Assembly: GCF_040126305.1 (NCBI RefSeq)
Contig: NZ_CP149510.1
Location: 293,001 to 357,000, forward strand
Length of the DNA: 64,000 bases
Reading direction: 5' to 3'
Source: Pararhizobium sp. A13
GTDB taxonomy: Bacteria > Pseudomonadota > Alphaproteobacteria > Rhizobiales > Rhizobiaceae
Within the stretch, counting starts at the first letter, position 1, and each line of letters begins with the position of its first letter. The notes under the pieces are model-generated. The model saw only the letters and a program-made list of their open reading frames with translations, searched no databases and was not told the DNA's origin. Position numbers and translations under genes: made by a program. Below are positions 47,156 through 56,362 of this stretch, piece by piece.

Positions 47156-47216
47156 CAAACATCTCCCTGGGACGGCCGCACTTCCCCCGAAGCGCCAGAG
47201 CCGTCCTCTCCAATCT

Positions 47217-48374
47217 TCAAGCTGTTGCGGTGACTGCGGCCGCAGCCGGGGCAAAATGCGGATGCACGATCGCGCCGTCATGCGTCAGCATCGTCGCCTT
47301 GACGAGTTCATCCTCGACATTCAGCGCCAGCGCCTTCGTCTCCTTACCGACCATGGTCTCGAGGAAGGTGACGAGGTTCTTGGCGTAGAGCGCCGAGGCC
47401 GAGGCGGCGATGCGGCCGGGCACGTTCAGATAACCGACGACCTTGACGCCCTCGACCTCGACCACCTGGTCGGCCACCGCACCCTCGACATTGCCGCCGC
47501 GCTCGACGGCGAGATCGACGGCGACCGAGCCGGGCTTCATGCTTTTAAGCATCTCGCGGCTGATCAGCCGCGGCGCCGGGCGGCCGGGGATCAGCGCCGT
47601 GGTGATGACGATGTCCTGCTTGGCGAGATGCTCGGCGGTCAGCGCCGCCTGCTTGGCCTTGTACTCCGCCGACATTTCCTTGGCATAACCGCCTGATGTT
47701 TCGGCCGCCTTGAATTCCTCGTCCTCGACGGCGATGAACTTGGCGCCGAGCGAGGCAACCTGTTCCTTCGAGGCGGGACGCACGTCGGTGGCCGAGACCA
47801 CCGCGCCGAGACGCCGCGCCGTGGCGATCGCCTGCAGGCCGGCGACACCGGCGCCCATGACGAACACCTTGGCCGCCGGCACCGTGCCCGCCGCCGTCAT
47901 CATCATCGGCATCGCCCGGTCGAATTCGCAGGCCGCGTCGATCACCGCCTGGTAGCCGGCAAGATTGGCCTGGCTCGACAAGACGTCCATCGACTGCGCC
48001 CTTGTGATGCGCGGCATCAGCTCCATCGCAAAGGCGGAAATGCCGGCCCGCGCCATCTCGGCCAGCGCCTCACCGTTGCCATAGGGATCCATGATCGCCA
48101 GCACGATGGCGCCGGGCTTGTAGGCGGCAATCTCGAACGACGTCGGCCGGCGCACCTTCAAGACCACATCGGCGCCGCCCGCATCCGCAGCAGAGCCGAT
48201 CCGCGCGCCGGCCTTCTCGAACTCGCCATCCGGAATCCGCGACAAGGCCCCGGCACCCGCTTGAACGACAACCTCGAAACCAAGCGCCTTCAGCTTCTTG
48301 ACGCTCTCAGGCGACCCGCCGACACGCCCTTCGCCACCCACGGTTTCCAACGGTATGAATACGGTATCTGCCAC
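47217..48374 (-). CDS. pntAA: NAD(P) transhydrogenase subunit alpha, part 1 (NAD-binding)
   Basis: A 385-residue soluble alpha subunit related to alanine dehydrogenase. It has the family segments ETVGGEGRVGGSPESVKKL, the NAD site AAKVFVMGAGVAGLQAIATA and TALIPGRPAPRLISREMLK. It transfers hydride from NADH to the beta-subunit NADP site. The start is a GTG at 48374, set by GGGAGGA eight bases upstream. Together with the two following genes it forms a complete transhydrogenase operon. Confidence 0.95.
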   Translation of the reverse strand: MADTVFIPLETVGGEGRVGGSPESVKKLKALGFEVVVQAGAGALSRIPDGEFEKAGARIGSAADAGGADVVLKVRRPTSFEIAAYKPGAIVLAIMDPYGNGEALAEMARAGISAFAMELMPRITRAQSMDVLSSQANLAGYQAVIDAACEFDRAMPMMMTAAGTVPAAKVFVMGAGVAGLQAIATARRLGAVVSATDVRPASKEQVASLGAKFIAVEDEEFKAAETSGGYAKEMSAEYKAKQAALTAEHLAKQDIVITTALIPGRPAPRLISREMLKSMKPGSVAVDLAVERGGNVEGAVADQVVEVEGVKVVGYLNVPGRIAASASALYAKNLVTFLETMVGKETKALALNVEDELVKATMLTHDGAIVHPHFAPAAAAVTATA

Positions 48375-48568
48375 AGGTTCCTCCCTGAAACGGGTTTTCA
48401 GGTGCCTGGCAATCGCCAGACCTCCAATCCCGTACACTCGATGTCCGCGCGCCGATCGCGTTTGGCGGCTGGCGCGCATGCTCTTCCGGGCCGGAAACTC
48501 GCCGGGCCACGGGAAAACAGGCACCTCACTCCCAAGTGCCCGTCTTCGTCAAAACTTTGGAAAGCCGA

Positions 48569-48793
48569 TCAGCGCAGAAGCACGAAGCCGGCGACGTTGA
48601 GGAGGATGAACAGCACGAGCGCGGTGAAGAAGCCAGCCGTGGTGAAGAAAGCGGCCGCCATGGCGATCAGCAGCGCCGCACAGAAAAGCGTTCCAAATTT
48701 CGCTGCTTCGAGGAAGAACGTGTAGGTCTTCTCGTGTTCGGAGTAATCCATCGGAGCGCCCGTTTCGACCGGTCCGGAATGATGTTCAGCCAT
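48569..48793 (-). CDS. aa3-type cytochrome c oxidase subunit IV
   Basis: A 74-residue single-helix membrane protein. The N-terminal part HHSGPVETGAPMDYSEHEKTY is the family signature and the rest is one long hydrophobic helix (LFCAALLIAMAAAF and ALVLFILLNVAGFVLLR). Subunit IV is the small extra subunit of alphaproteobacterial aa3 oxidase. GGGAGA lies ten bases before the ATG. It lies upstream of pntAA on the same strand, as in other rhizobia. Confidence 0.88.
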   Translation of the reverse strand: MAEHHSGPVETGAPMDYSEHEKTYTFFLEAAKFGTLFCAALLIAMAAAFFTTAGFFTALVLFILLNVAGFVLLR

Positions 48794-49340
48794 GATGCAT
48801 GTCTCCCTGGATACCATGGCGCCGCACCTAACAGGCCCGCGGGCACCATGCCTCGTCTCAAAATTCATTGCATGCGCATCTACGCGCCGCAAGCTGCCAA
48901 TTACGCATAGCTGCCCTTACACAATGTGACGGCTGAGCGCAACGGAAACCGAGAACCGAGCCTGTGGGCCAGGGGTGGAGCGAGAGCAGGGATAGGGTTA
49001 AGCTTCAAACCCGACAAGGGAGAACCATCGCAGCAGGCGCCACGGAAACGCGGCGAACTCGGCAACCGGATCCCTCCCCTACATGGCGCGGCGTACCAAG
49101 CGTTGCGCTCGCGCAGCCCCCCGCTCGAAGAGTTATTGCCGAAGGCACAAGGATAGATCCACGGACCGATCGGAAAAAACGCCGCTATATTGCGCACGAC
49201 AGACGAAATTCGACCTGTTGGAAGCTTTAAACTCGGCAACGAAGCATATCTTAAAACGCTGCTGAGTATTGATTGTTATTACAAATCGTAATTAGGTGTC
49301 GCAACAACGTTCATATGGATCTCAATGTGGGAGAACCACA
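48794..49340. other. 547-base region without a supported gene
   Basis: Several frames of 60-110 codons exist on both strands, but none has a convincing composition, ribosome site or known motif. The last 150 bases before the dioxygenase start are AT-rich (ATTGATTGTTATTACAAATCG) and probably hold its promoter. No hairpin or RNA gene is evident. Confidence 0.4.
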
Positions 49341-50559
49341 ATGCTGACGGCAGCCGAGCTTAGTTTTTTTGCCCGAAACGGCTTCCTTCATGTCAAAAAC
49401 TTTGTCGATCCTGTCACCTGCGAGAAGCTCGTTGATCATACATGGACACGCTTCCCGCCGGAGTGGTCTCGAGATGATTCGGCGACGTGGAGTGGCGACC
49501 TGGCAGATTCCTGCCATATCGCAGACTTGAAGGCGCGTCGCGGTTTAACGCAGTTCCAAAAGGGGGACCTTCTCGATCATCCAGTCGTCGACGGCTTCTT
49601 TTCGTCTGATGGTCCCGGCGGCCAGCTGGCGAAGGAGCTTATCGGCTCTCCCTTGTCTAAGTTTCATGTTCGCGGCCTCTACGCGATCGTGCCATTGCCG
49701 TCATCCATAACCTACAAGGTTGGCGGCAGGCCGCATATTGAGGCCACCCCGCGCAATTGATTTCCCTGCACTATCTGGAGGATGTCGTGCCCGGCGGCGG
49801 CGGTCTGCACGTATGGCCGGGAAGCCATCGGGAGATTTATCCCAATATGGGTTCGAAGCTCGAACATGTGACGACACCCGAGTACGAAGAGATTTTCAAC
49901 CGATGGGTTCGATTGCAGCCGCTTGAACTCCATGGCGAACGCGGCGATGTCGTGATCATCCATCATCGGCTGCTTTTGTGCGACTATCAAAGAAGCGACT
50001 GTAAGACGCTAATTGCACAAAGACCTTCTCCTGATGTGTGGGAAGACTGGCCAGCCATCGCCGCATTGCCCGCGCACCTGAGAGATGCACCCTCGGACTA
50101 CACTTTGAGCCCGCTTCCTGACGACCAGCTCGTGCCCGCATCATGGAGCGCAAAAGACCGCCTGTCCGGCGCAAATTCGAGTACGGGCGACCCGTCCAGC
50201 ATAAGGAAATCCGACGCGTCGATACTTGCGCGGGGTCGACAAGTTGGTGATGTCTGGATCGCGCTGTCTGATGACCCGAAGACTGCTAACGCATCGAGTT
50301 GTTTCCGCGAGGTTCGGACTTGGACGCACAGGGCGTTAGGGTCAGCGTCAATGGCGAGAGGATTTCTTCTCTATGCCGCTTTGACATTATTTCCAGACTC
50401 CCAAACGAGCCGGGCGAATACGAGATCGAAGTCCAAGGCGTAACGCGCGAAACCTGGATCCGGGTGCTTCGCATCCAACTGCCGTTTCAAAACACAGAGT
50501 TTCTCCTGAGCGGTACCCTCACACCCGGAAAGAATAGCCTACGCTTCAGCGCATCATGA
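49341..50559 (+). pseudogene. phytanoyl-CoA dioxygenase family gene with two frameshifts
   Basis: Three frames in a row code for one protein of about 406 residues. Frame 1 (from ATG 49341) begins MLTAAELSFFARNGFLHVKN and ends after GGRPHIE. Adding one base near 49741-49744 restores GHPAQLISLHYLEDVVPGG, followed by the dioxygenase segment GGLHVWPGSHREIYPN. A second missing base near 50295-50298 restores SELFPRGSDLDAQGV and a C-terminal beta-rich domain that ends at 50559. The iron ligands (His-x-Glu-like PHIEGHP and the later IIHHR) are in the first two parts. Both changes remove a G next to other Gs, so sequencing error is possible. Confidence 0.7.
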
Positions 50560-50820
50560 AAATCCTTGCAACAAGCCGTTGGAGCACGACGCAATGGTTC
50601 AGCGGTACCATGCCTGCGACACGTCGTCTCCTTGCGCGGCCTGCCAAGTCGTCTCCACATAGCTGAGAGGGCTCGATCCCCCATTCCCAATCCGCATATT
50701 GCTCGCCACCCGACGAGCAGAGTTGACTTTGCCCGGCGCCTGAGAGCAATGGCAAGAGGACGCAAAACGAGGCTTCGAGTCGGCGAGACCACGGACCGAA
50801 GCCGCAGATGGAGACCCGCA

Positions 50821-51579
50821 ATGCGCAAACCCGTTGTTGCCATACCGGCCGATTTCAGGGCCTTCGACGGCAATGTCTGGCATGCCACGCCGCATCAATA
50901 TGTCCGCGCCGCCGTCGAAGGCTCCGGTGTGATGACATTCCTGGTGCCGGCGCTCGAGACCGGCAACGACGCCGATGATATTCTCGACCGTGTGGACGGC
51001 GTGCTCGTCAGTGGGTCGCGCACCAATGTGCATCCGTCGCTCTACGGCAAGCAAGCCACCGAAGCGGACGGGCCGTTCGATCCGGGCCGCGACGCAACGA
51101 GCCTTCCGCTGATCCGGCGGGCGCTGGAGCGCGGCGTGCCGTTGCTGGCCATCTGCCGCGGCATACAGGAACTGAATGTCGCGCTGGGCGGCACGCTGGC
51201 GAGCGAAATCCAGGACAGGCCCGGCATCTGGGATCACCGCAAGCCGGACGTGCAGGAACTCGATATCGCCTACGGCATCCGCCAGATGGTCATCGTCAAG
51301 GAAGGAAGCTGCCTTGCTTCCGTTCTCGGTACCGGCGAGGTGCAGGTGAATTCGCTGCATCGGCAGGCGATCTCTGAGGCGGCACCGCGTCTCGCCGTCG
51401 AGGCCGTCGCCGAAGACGGAACGATCGAGGCCGTGTCGGTGATCGACGCGAAGGCCTTTGCCGTCGGCGTGCAATGGCACCCGGAATACTGGGTCGGCCA
51501 GGACGGTCCGTCATCGACCCTGTTTCAGGCTTTCGGCGACGCGGTTCGTGCCTACGCGGCCTCGAAGGCGAAGGCCTGA
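50821..51579 (+). CDS. class I glutamine-amidotransferase-like peptidase C26 (PuuD-like)
   Basis: A 252-residue gamma-glutamyl hydrolase-type protein. The nucleophile is Cys112 in LLAICRGIQELNVALGG, and the His-Glu pair of the triad is His220/Glu222 in GVQWHPEYW. Relatives cleave gamma-glutamyl bonds, for example gamma-glutamyl-GABA in the putrescine pathway (PuuD). Start at ATG 50821, preceded by GGAGA; the open frame reaches further upstream but the extra residues look non-coding. It converges with the hydroxyacid dehydrogenase gene. Confidence 0.88.
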   Translation: MRKPVVAIPADFRAFDGNVWHATPHQYVRAAVEGSGVMTFLVPALETGNDADDILDRVDGVLVSGSRTNVHPSLYGKQATEADGPFDPGRDATSLPLIRRALERGVPLLAICRGIQELNVALGGTLASEIQDRPGIWDHRKPDVQELDIAYGIRQMVIVKEGSCLASVLGTGEVQVNSLHRQAISEAAPRLAVEAVAEDGTIEAVSVIDAKAFAVGVQWHPEYWVGQDGPSSTLFQAFGDAVRAYAASKAKA

Positions 51580-51592
51580 CAGATCTGGCCCG

Positions 51593-52564
51593 TTAAGCGG
51601 TCCTGCGCTTGAACGGCGTCTCGTCCACCGGCGTCAGCGCAGCGCCCGTCTCGAACCAGGCGATGAGATTGTCGACGACGAGGTCGGCCATGGCGTTGCG
51701 TGTCGCCTGCGAGGCAGAGCCGACATGCGGCAGCAGCGACACGTTCGGCAGCGTCAACAGAGCGTCTGGAACATGGGGTTCGTATTCGAACACATCGAGG
51801 CCAGCGGCGGCGATGACACCGCGCTGCAGCGCGTCGGCAAGGGCGGCCTCATCCACGGTCGCGCCTCGCCCGACATTGATCAGGACACCTTGCGGCCCCA
51901 AGGCCTGCAGAACCTCCGCATTGACGGTTCTGCGGGTGCTCTCGGTGCCCGGCACGATGACGATGATCGTATCGACGGCCTCGGCCATTCCCTTCAGCGT
52001 CGGATAGTGCCCATACGCAAGCCCCTCGCGCGGCGTGCGGGTGTGATAGGCGATGGACACCCCGAAGCTTTCGAGGCGCCTGGCTATTGCCAGGCCGATG
52101 CGCCCGAGCCCATAGAGACCAACCGTGCGGCCACGCAGCGTCAGCGGCGACAGGGCAAAGGCGCCCTCCTTGGCCCAGCGGCCCTGGCGCAGCCACTGCT
52201 CCGCGGCAGGAAGCTGGCGCACCGTATTGATAAGCAGGCCGATCGCCGTATCCGCCACTTCTTCCGTCAGCACATCCGGAGTGTTGGTGACGACGACGCC
52301 GCGCTTCGCCGCATGTCCGGCATCGACGCCGTCATAGCCGACGCCGAAATTGGCGACGATTTCGAGGTTCGGCAGGGCATCGATGAAATCGGTAGGGATT
52401 TTTCCCTGCACGGCAACTCCGGAGACACCGGCAGCCATGTCGGCGGTGACCAGCGCGGGATCAGCCGCCGAGACAAAGACCGGCTCGAAGTGATCCGGCA
52501 GACGATCGAGCACACGCTTGCTCATCCTTCCGGGCACAAGAATACGGGGACGGCCTTGCGGCAT
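51593..52564 (-). CDS. D-2-hydroxyacid dehydrogenase (glyoxylate/hydroxypyruvate reductase type)
   Basis: A 323-residue NAD(P)-dependent dehydrogenase. The nucleotide-binding motif is GLYGLGRIGLAIARRLESFG. Catalytic Arg is in INVGRGATVDEAAL, Glu in DVFEYEPHVPD and His in LLPHVGSAS. It probably reduces glyoxylate or hydroxypyruvate in the cytoplasm. The start at ATG 52564 follows GGAGCGAAAG. It is on the same strand as a LacI regulator 28 bases upstream, which likely controls it. Confidence 0.9.
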   Translation of the reverse strand: MPQGRPRILVPGRMSKRVLDRLPDHFEPVFVSAADPALVTADMAAGVSGVAVQGKIPTDFIDALPNLEIVANFGVGYDGVDAGHAAKRGVVVTNTPDVLTEEVADTAIGLLINTVRQLPAAEQWLRQGRWAKEGAFALSPLTLRGRTVGLYGLGRIGLAIARRLESFGVSIAYHTRTPREGLAYGHYPTLKGMAEAVDTIIVIVPGTESTRRTVNAEVLQALGPQGVLINVGRGATVDEAALADALQRGVIAAAGLDVFEYEPHVPDALLTLPNVSLLPHVGSASQATRNAMADLVVDNLIAWFETGAALTPVDETPFKRRTA

Positions 52565-52592
52565 CTTTCGCTCCTTCCGGGATCGGATCGGA

Positions 52593-53621
52593 TTATTCGG
52601 TTGAAGGCGACCGAAGCGGGCCGGTCGACTGACGGATCCGCATTTCGGGCTTGATGAGGTGGATGCCGTCCGGCTCGTGGCTGCCGTTGAGCTTGTCGAG
52701 CAGGGCGCGCGCAGCACTTCGGCCCACGTCCGATTGCCCGTTCCAGACGGTGGTCAATGCGGGCGTGGAGATCGACGCTTCCTCGAGATCATCGTAGCCG
52801 GTGACCGACACATCGCGGCCGGGAACGAGGCCCGCGCGCGCGATGCCGTTCATCATGCCGATGGCGACGAGATCGTTCCAGCAGACGACCGCGGTTGGTT
52901 TTTGCGGCAGGGACAGCAGATGCACCGCCGCCTCGAAACCGCCCTGCATGGAGCGGGGGCCGGGAATGCGCAGGTCGGGGTCGACATCGATATTGGCCTT
53001 GCGCAATGCCGTCACATAACCCTGGTAGCGGTCCCGTCCGGTCGACGTCTGGTCCGTGCCGCCGACCATGGCAATGACGCGGTGTCCAAGGCTGATCAGG
53101 TGATTGGTGGCGAGCGAAATGCCATAGGCGTCGTCGCCGCGGAAGATCGGCACGTCGACGCCTTCGATCGAGCGGGCGATCAGGATCGCCGGCATGCCGT
53201 TGTCTTCGGCAAGCTGGATATCTTCCGGCGGCGTACCGATGGCCGGCGACATGATGACGCCGTCGCCGCCCAATTGCAGCAGGGTCTCGATGAAGGCGCG
53301 TTGCTTTTCGACGGAATCATAGTGATTGGAAAGAATGAACGTCTGCCGGTCGCGATCGAGTTCTGCCTCGATGGCCTTGAGGATTTCGCCGTAGAAGGGG
53401 TTCATGATGTCGTGCACGACGACGCCGATGATGCCGGAGCGGGATGTGCGCAGGCTGGCGGCGCGGCGGTTGTAGATATAGCCGAGCGCCCGCGCCTGGT
53501 CCTTGATCTTGTCGCGGGTGATGGCGGCAACGAGCGGGCTGTCGCGCAATGCCAGTGAAACGGTCGCCGTGGAGACCCCAAGCGTTTCGGCAATGGTTGA
53601 GAGCTTGATCTTCTGCGCCAC
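52593..53621 (-). CDS. LacI-family transcriptional regulator
   Basis: A 342-residue LacI repressor: a helix-turn-helix (KLSTIAETLGVSTATVSLAL), a hinge helix (YNRRAASLRTSRSG) and a periplasmic-binding-protein-like effector domain. The start is GTG 53621, because AAGGGGGAAAC lies upstream; GTG 53651 would add ten residues. A 15-base palindrome TTTAAACTGTTTAAA lies 49 bases upstream and is a likely operator. It probably controls itself and the hydroxyacid dehydrogenase gene; the sugar or acid it senses is unknown. Confidence 0.9.
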   Translation of the reverse strand: MAQKIKLSTIAETLGVSTATVSLALRDSPLVAAITRDKIKDQARALGYIYNRRAASLRTSRSGIIGVVVHDIMNPFYGEILKAIEAELDRDRQTFILSNHYDSVEKQRAFIETLLQLGGDGVIMSPAIGTPPEDIQLAEDNGMPAILIARSIEGVDVPIFRGDDAYGISLATNHLISLGHRVIAMVGGTDQTSTGRDRYQGYVTALRKANIDVDPDLRIPGPRSMQGGFEAAVHLLSLPQKPTAVVCWNDLVAIGMMNGIARAGLVPGRDVSVTGYDDLEEASISTPALTTVWNGQSDVGRSAARALLDKLNGSHEPDGIHLIKPEMRIRQSTGPLRSPSTE

Positions 53622-53669
53622 GTTTCCCCCTTCAGTTGCCCGGTTAGACACCGGTATTTTTAAATCCTC

Positions 53670-53684
53670 TTTAAACTGTTTAAA
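53670..53684. promoter_or_regulatory. palindromic operator upstream of the LacI gene
   Basis: TTTAAACTGTTTAAA, a perfect palindrome around a central T, 49 bases before the LacI start. LacI proteins usually bind even-length palindromes with CG at the centre, so the odd length is unusual for the family. Confidence 0.5.
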
Positions 53685-53724
53685 TTAGCACTGCAATCGC
53701 CAAATTGTGGCGCGTTCTTCAGAA

Positions 53725-54225
53725 TTATTCCGCCGCGTCGGAGCTCTGGAGATTGCCGTCGACGGCGCGCAGCAGCTTCATCAGCGTCTTGATCTGCTTT
53801 TCGCTGAGGCCCTTGGTGGCGATTTCTTCGGAGGTTTTGCCCGCGGCAGCGATGGTCTGGAGCCGGTCGCGGCCGCTTGTGGTGAGGTAGACCTTGGTCA
53901 GCCGCGCATCCTCGTCATCAGCCCGCCGTTCCAGAAAGCCCTGGGCCTCCATCCGGCCGATCGTGCGGGTCATGGTCGGGGCCTTGACGCCAAGCTTCAT
54001 TGCCAGCACGCCTGCCGTCAGCCCATCGGTTTCGGCGAGCGCCAGCATCACGCCGTCCTGGCCCGCATAAAGGCCGCTTTCGAGTAGATTACGCGACAGC
54101 ACGGTGCGCATCGAGCGCGCCGCCTGCACCAGCACGGATGCAAGATCCTGCGCCTCGACGGCGACGTCGTGGTTCTTCTTCTTGCCGCCCTTGGTTTTCT
54201 TCTCGGCCTTGCTCTTCTTTCCCAT
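53725..54225 (-). CDS. MarR-family transcriptional regulator
   Basis: A 166-residue MarR protein with a lysine-rich N-terminal tail (MGKKSKAEKKTKGGKKKNHD) that is not part of the usual fold and may add non-specific DNA contact. The helix-turn-helix (TAGVLAMKLGVKAPTMTRTI) and the wing (ADDEDARLTKVYLTTSG) are clear. The start at ATG 54225 follows GGTGGAGGA. It is divergent from the creatininase-like gene at 54321, which is the probable target. Confidence 0.9.
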   Translation of the reverse strand: MGKKSKAEKKTKGGKKKNHDVAVEAQDLASVLVQAARSMRTVLSRNLLESGLYAGQDGVMLALAETDGLTAGVLAMKLGVKAPTMTRTIGRMEAQGFLERRADDEDARLTKVYLTTSGRDRLQTIAAAGKTSEEIATKGLSEKQIKTLMKLLRAVDGNLQSSDAAE

Positions 54226-54320
54226 CGGTCCTCCACCAAATTTCTTGCACGGCCACTCTTCCACTGTATGACTCGAATAACACCCCCGCCGCAAGTACAA
54301 CCGAAAGGCATAAACAAAGC

Positions 54321-55112
54321 ATGACGTTCCCGGCACCCCGTTGGAAAGACAATGTTTCCGATCTTCCGCCCGTTGCCCGGGAAGACTGGATCGCTGTGCT
54401 TCCGCTGGGCGCACACGAACAGCATGGGCCGCACCTGCCCTTCGACACCGACACGCTGATTGCACAGGGACTGGTCGAGCGATTGATCTCGCGATTGCCG
54501 CCCGCTTTGCCCGTGACTTTCCTGCCCGCGGAACCGGTCGGCTATTCGATCGAGCACATGGATGTGAACGGTACGCAGTCGCTTTCCTACGACGAAGCCG
54601 TGGGGCGATGGCTCGCGATCGCGCAAGGCCTCCACGGCCAGGGCATTCGCAAATTCGTCATGCTGAACGCCCATGGCGGCAACGCGTCGCTCATGACCAT
54701 CGTCGCAACGGAAGCGCGGGTGCGGTTCAACATGCTGGCGGTCGCAACGAGCTGGACGCGCTTCGGGCAGCCCGACGGCTGGATCAGGCCGGAAGACAAG
54801 GCGATCGATATTCACGGCGGCGATATCGAGACGTCGGTGATGCTGGCGCTCCATCCAGAGAGGGTGGACATGGCGAAAGCGGCGCGATTCGGCTCCCGCC
54901 AGAGCGATTTTGCCCAACGCTACAAACACCTGCGCGCCTATGGTCCGCATGCTTTCGGCTGGAAGATGTCGGATCTCAACGAAATGGGCGTGGCCGGCGA
55001 CGCTGCAGCGGCAACGGCCGAGCGAGGCGAGCAATTGATCGCCCACGCCGTTTCCGGGATCATCGAACTGTTGGAGGATGTCGCGGCTTTCGATCCGTCG
55101 AGCCTTCGGTAG
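54321..55112 (+). CDS. creatininase-family amidohydrolase
   Basis: A 263-residue creatininase-fold protein. Metal ligands and catalytic residues are visible: Glu33 and His35 in LGAHEQHGPHLPFDTD with Asp44, HMDVNGTQSLSYDE, NAHGGNAS and DIHGGDIETS. Family members open amide rings or cleave C-N bonds (creatinine, N-formyl compounds, mycofactocin precursors), and the substrate here is not known. It is divergent from the MarR gene and has no clear ribosome site (AAAGC before the ATG). Confidence 0.88.
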   Translation: MTFPAPRWKDNVSDLPPVAREDWIAVLPLGAHEQHGPHLPFDTDTLIAQGLVERLISRLPPALPVTFLPAEPVGYSIEHMDVNGTQSLSYDEAVGRWLAIAQGLHGQGIRKFVMLNAHGGNASLMTIVATEARVRFNMLAVATSWTRFGQPDGWIRPEDKAIDIHGGDIETSVMLALHPERVDMAKAARFGSRQSDFAQRYKHLRAYGPHAFGWKMSDLNEMGVAGDAAAATAERGEQLIAHAVSGIIELLEDVAAFDPSSLR

Positions 55113-55255
55113 CAACGGGCGTGCGTTCAACACAAACTATCGATGCGGCAAAACAGCCTGAAGAATCCGGGTCTGGTATTTGCGCTGGCGCGTTCGATCT
55201 CCTATATCAGCACGAACCCGATGCCGAACGCATCCGAATTTCTCGAGGTTTTCCC

Positions 55256-56362
55256 ATGACCGAAGCATCCACAGCCAAGCCGATTCCCGTTACCGTGCTC
55301 ACCGGCTATCTCGGCGCCGGCAAGACGACGCTGCTCAATCGCATTCTTTCCGAAAACCATGGCCGGAAATACGCCGTCATCGTCAACGAATTCGGCGAGA
55401 TCGGCATCGACAACGACCTGATCGTCGAGTCCGACGAAGAAATCTACGAGATGAACAATGGCTGTGTCTGTTGCACCGTGCGCGGCGACCTGATCCGCGT
55501 CGTCGAAGGCCTGATGCGCCGCCCGGGCCGCTTCGATGCGATCATCGTCGAAACCACTGGCCTTGCCGACCCGGTGCCCGTCGCCCAGACCTTCTTCATG
55601 GACGACGACGTGCGCGCCAAGACCGAGCTCGATGCCGTCGTCGCCCTGGTCGACGCCAAGCACCTGCCGCTGCGCCTGAAGGACTCGCGCGAAGCCGAAG
55701 ACCAGATCGCCTTTGCCGACGTCGTACTCTTGAACAAGACCGACCTGGTGACGCCGGAAGAACTGGCGAAGATCGAAGCGACCGTCCGCGTCATCAACCC
55801 GTCGGCCCGCATCCACCGGACCGTGCGCTCCGAGATCGACCTGACGAAGGTTCTCGACCAGGGCGCCTTCAATCTGGAACGGGCGCTGGAAAACGATCCG
55901 CATTTCCTCGATCAGGATGATCACGACCATGATCACGAGTGCGGCCCGGATTGCGACCACGATCACCACCACCATGATCACGACCATCATCATCACGATC
56001 ATGATCACCATCACCACGACCATGCCCCCTCGCCGATCCATGATGTCACGGTGCAGTCCGTTTCGCTGCGGGGCGGCGAGATGAACCCGGACCGCTTCTT
56101 CCCCTGGATCCAGAAGATCACCCAGACGGAGGGCCCGAACATCCTGCGGCTCAAGGGCATCATCGCCTTCAAGGGCGACGAGGAGCGTTATGTCGTCCAG
56201 GGCGTGCACATGATCATCGAAGGCGACCATCAGCGTCCGTGGAAGGACGGCGAGAAGCGTGAAAGCCGCCTCGTCTTCATCGGCCGCGAGCTTGACCGCG
56301 AAAAGCTGGAACGCACCTTCAAGGCCTGCGAGGCCGCTCCGGCCGAGGCCGCAGCACACTGA
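55256..56362 (+). CDS. CobW/ZNG1-family metal chaperone GTPase, His-rich
   Basis: A 368-residue GTPase of the COG0523 family. The P-loop is GYLGAGKTTLLN (residues 17-28), the metal-binding CxCC motif is Cys70-Val-Cys72-Cys73 in NNGCVCCTV, and NKTD lies near residue 160. Between the G domain and the C-terminal CobW domain, residues about 221-258 carry 19 histidines and many aspartates. Proteins of this family pass zinc (or cobalt) to target enzymes under metal shortage. The last base of its stop codon is the first base of the WD40 start (TGATG). Confidence 0.93.
   Translation: MTEASTAKPIPVTVLTGYLGAGKTTLLNRILSENHGRKYAVIVNEFGEIGIDNDLIVESDEEIYEMNNGCVCCTVRGDLIRVVEGLMRRPGRFDAIIVETTGLADPVPVAQTFFMDDDVRAKTELDAVVALVDAKHLPLRLKDSREAEDQIAFADVVLLNKTDLVTPEELAKIEATVRVINPSARIHRTVRSEIDLTKVLDQGAFNLERALENDPHFLDQDDHDHDHECGPDCDHDHHHHDHDHHHHDHDHHHHDHAPSPIHDVTVQSVSLRGGEMNPDRFFPWIQKITQTEGPNILRLKGIIAFKGDEERYVVQGVHMIIEGDHQRPWKDGEKRESRLVFIGRELDREKLERTFKACEAAPAEAAAH

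Noticed and set aside
48901..49239. 112-codon minus-strand frame between the oxidase subunit IV gene and the dioxygenase gene
   Set aside because: No ribosome site, mixed hydrophobic and proline-rich composition typical of a chance frame in GC-rich DNA, and no motif.
55919..56030. Short CAC/GAC/CAT repeat as a possible CRISPR or satellite repeat
   Set aside because: The repeats are codons of the His/Asp-rich insert of the CobW gene, in frame, without spacers.
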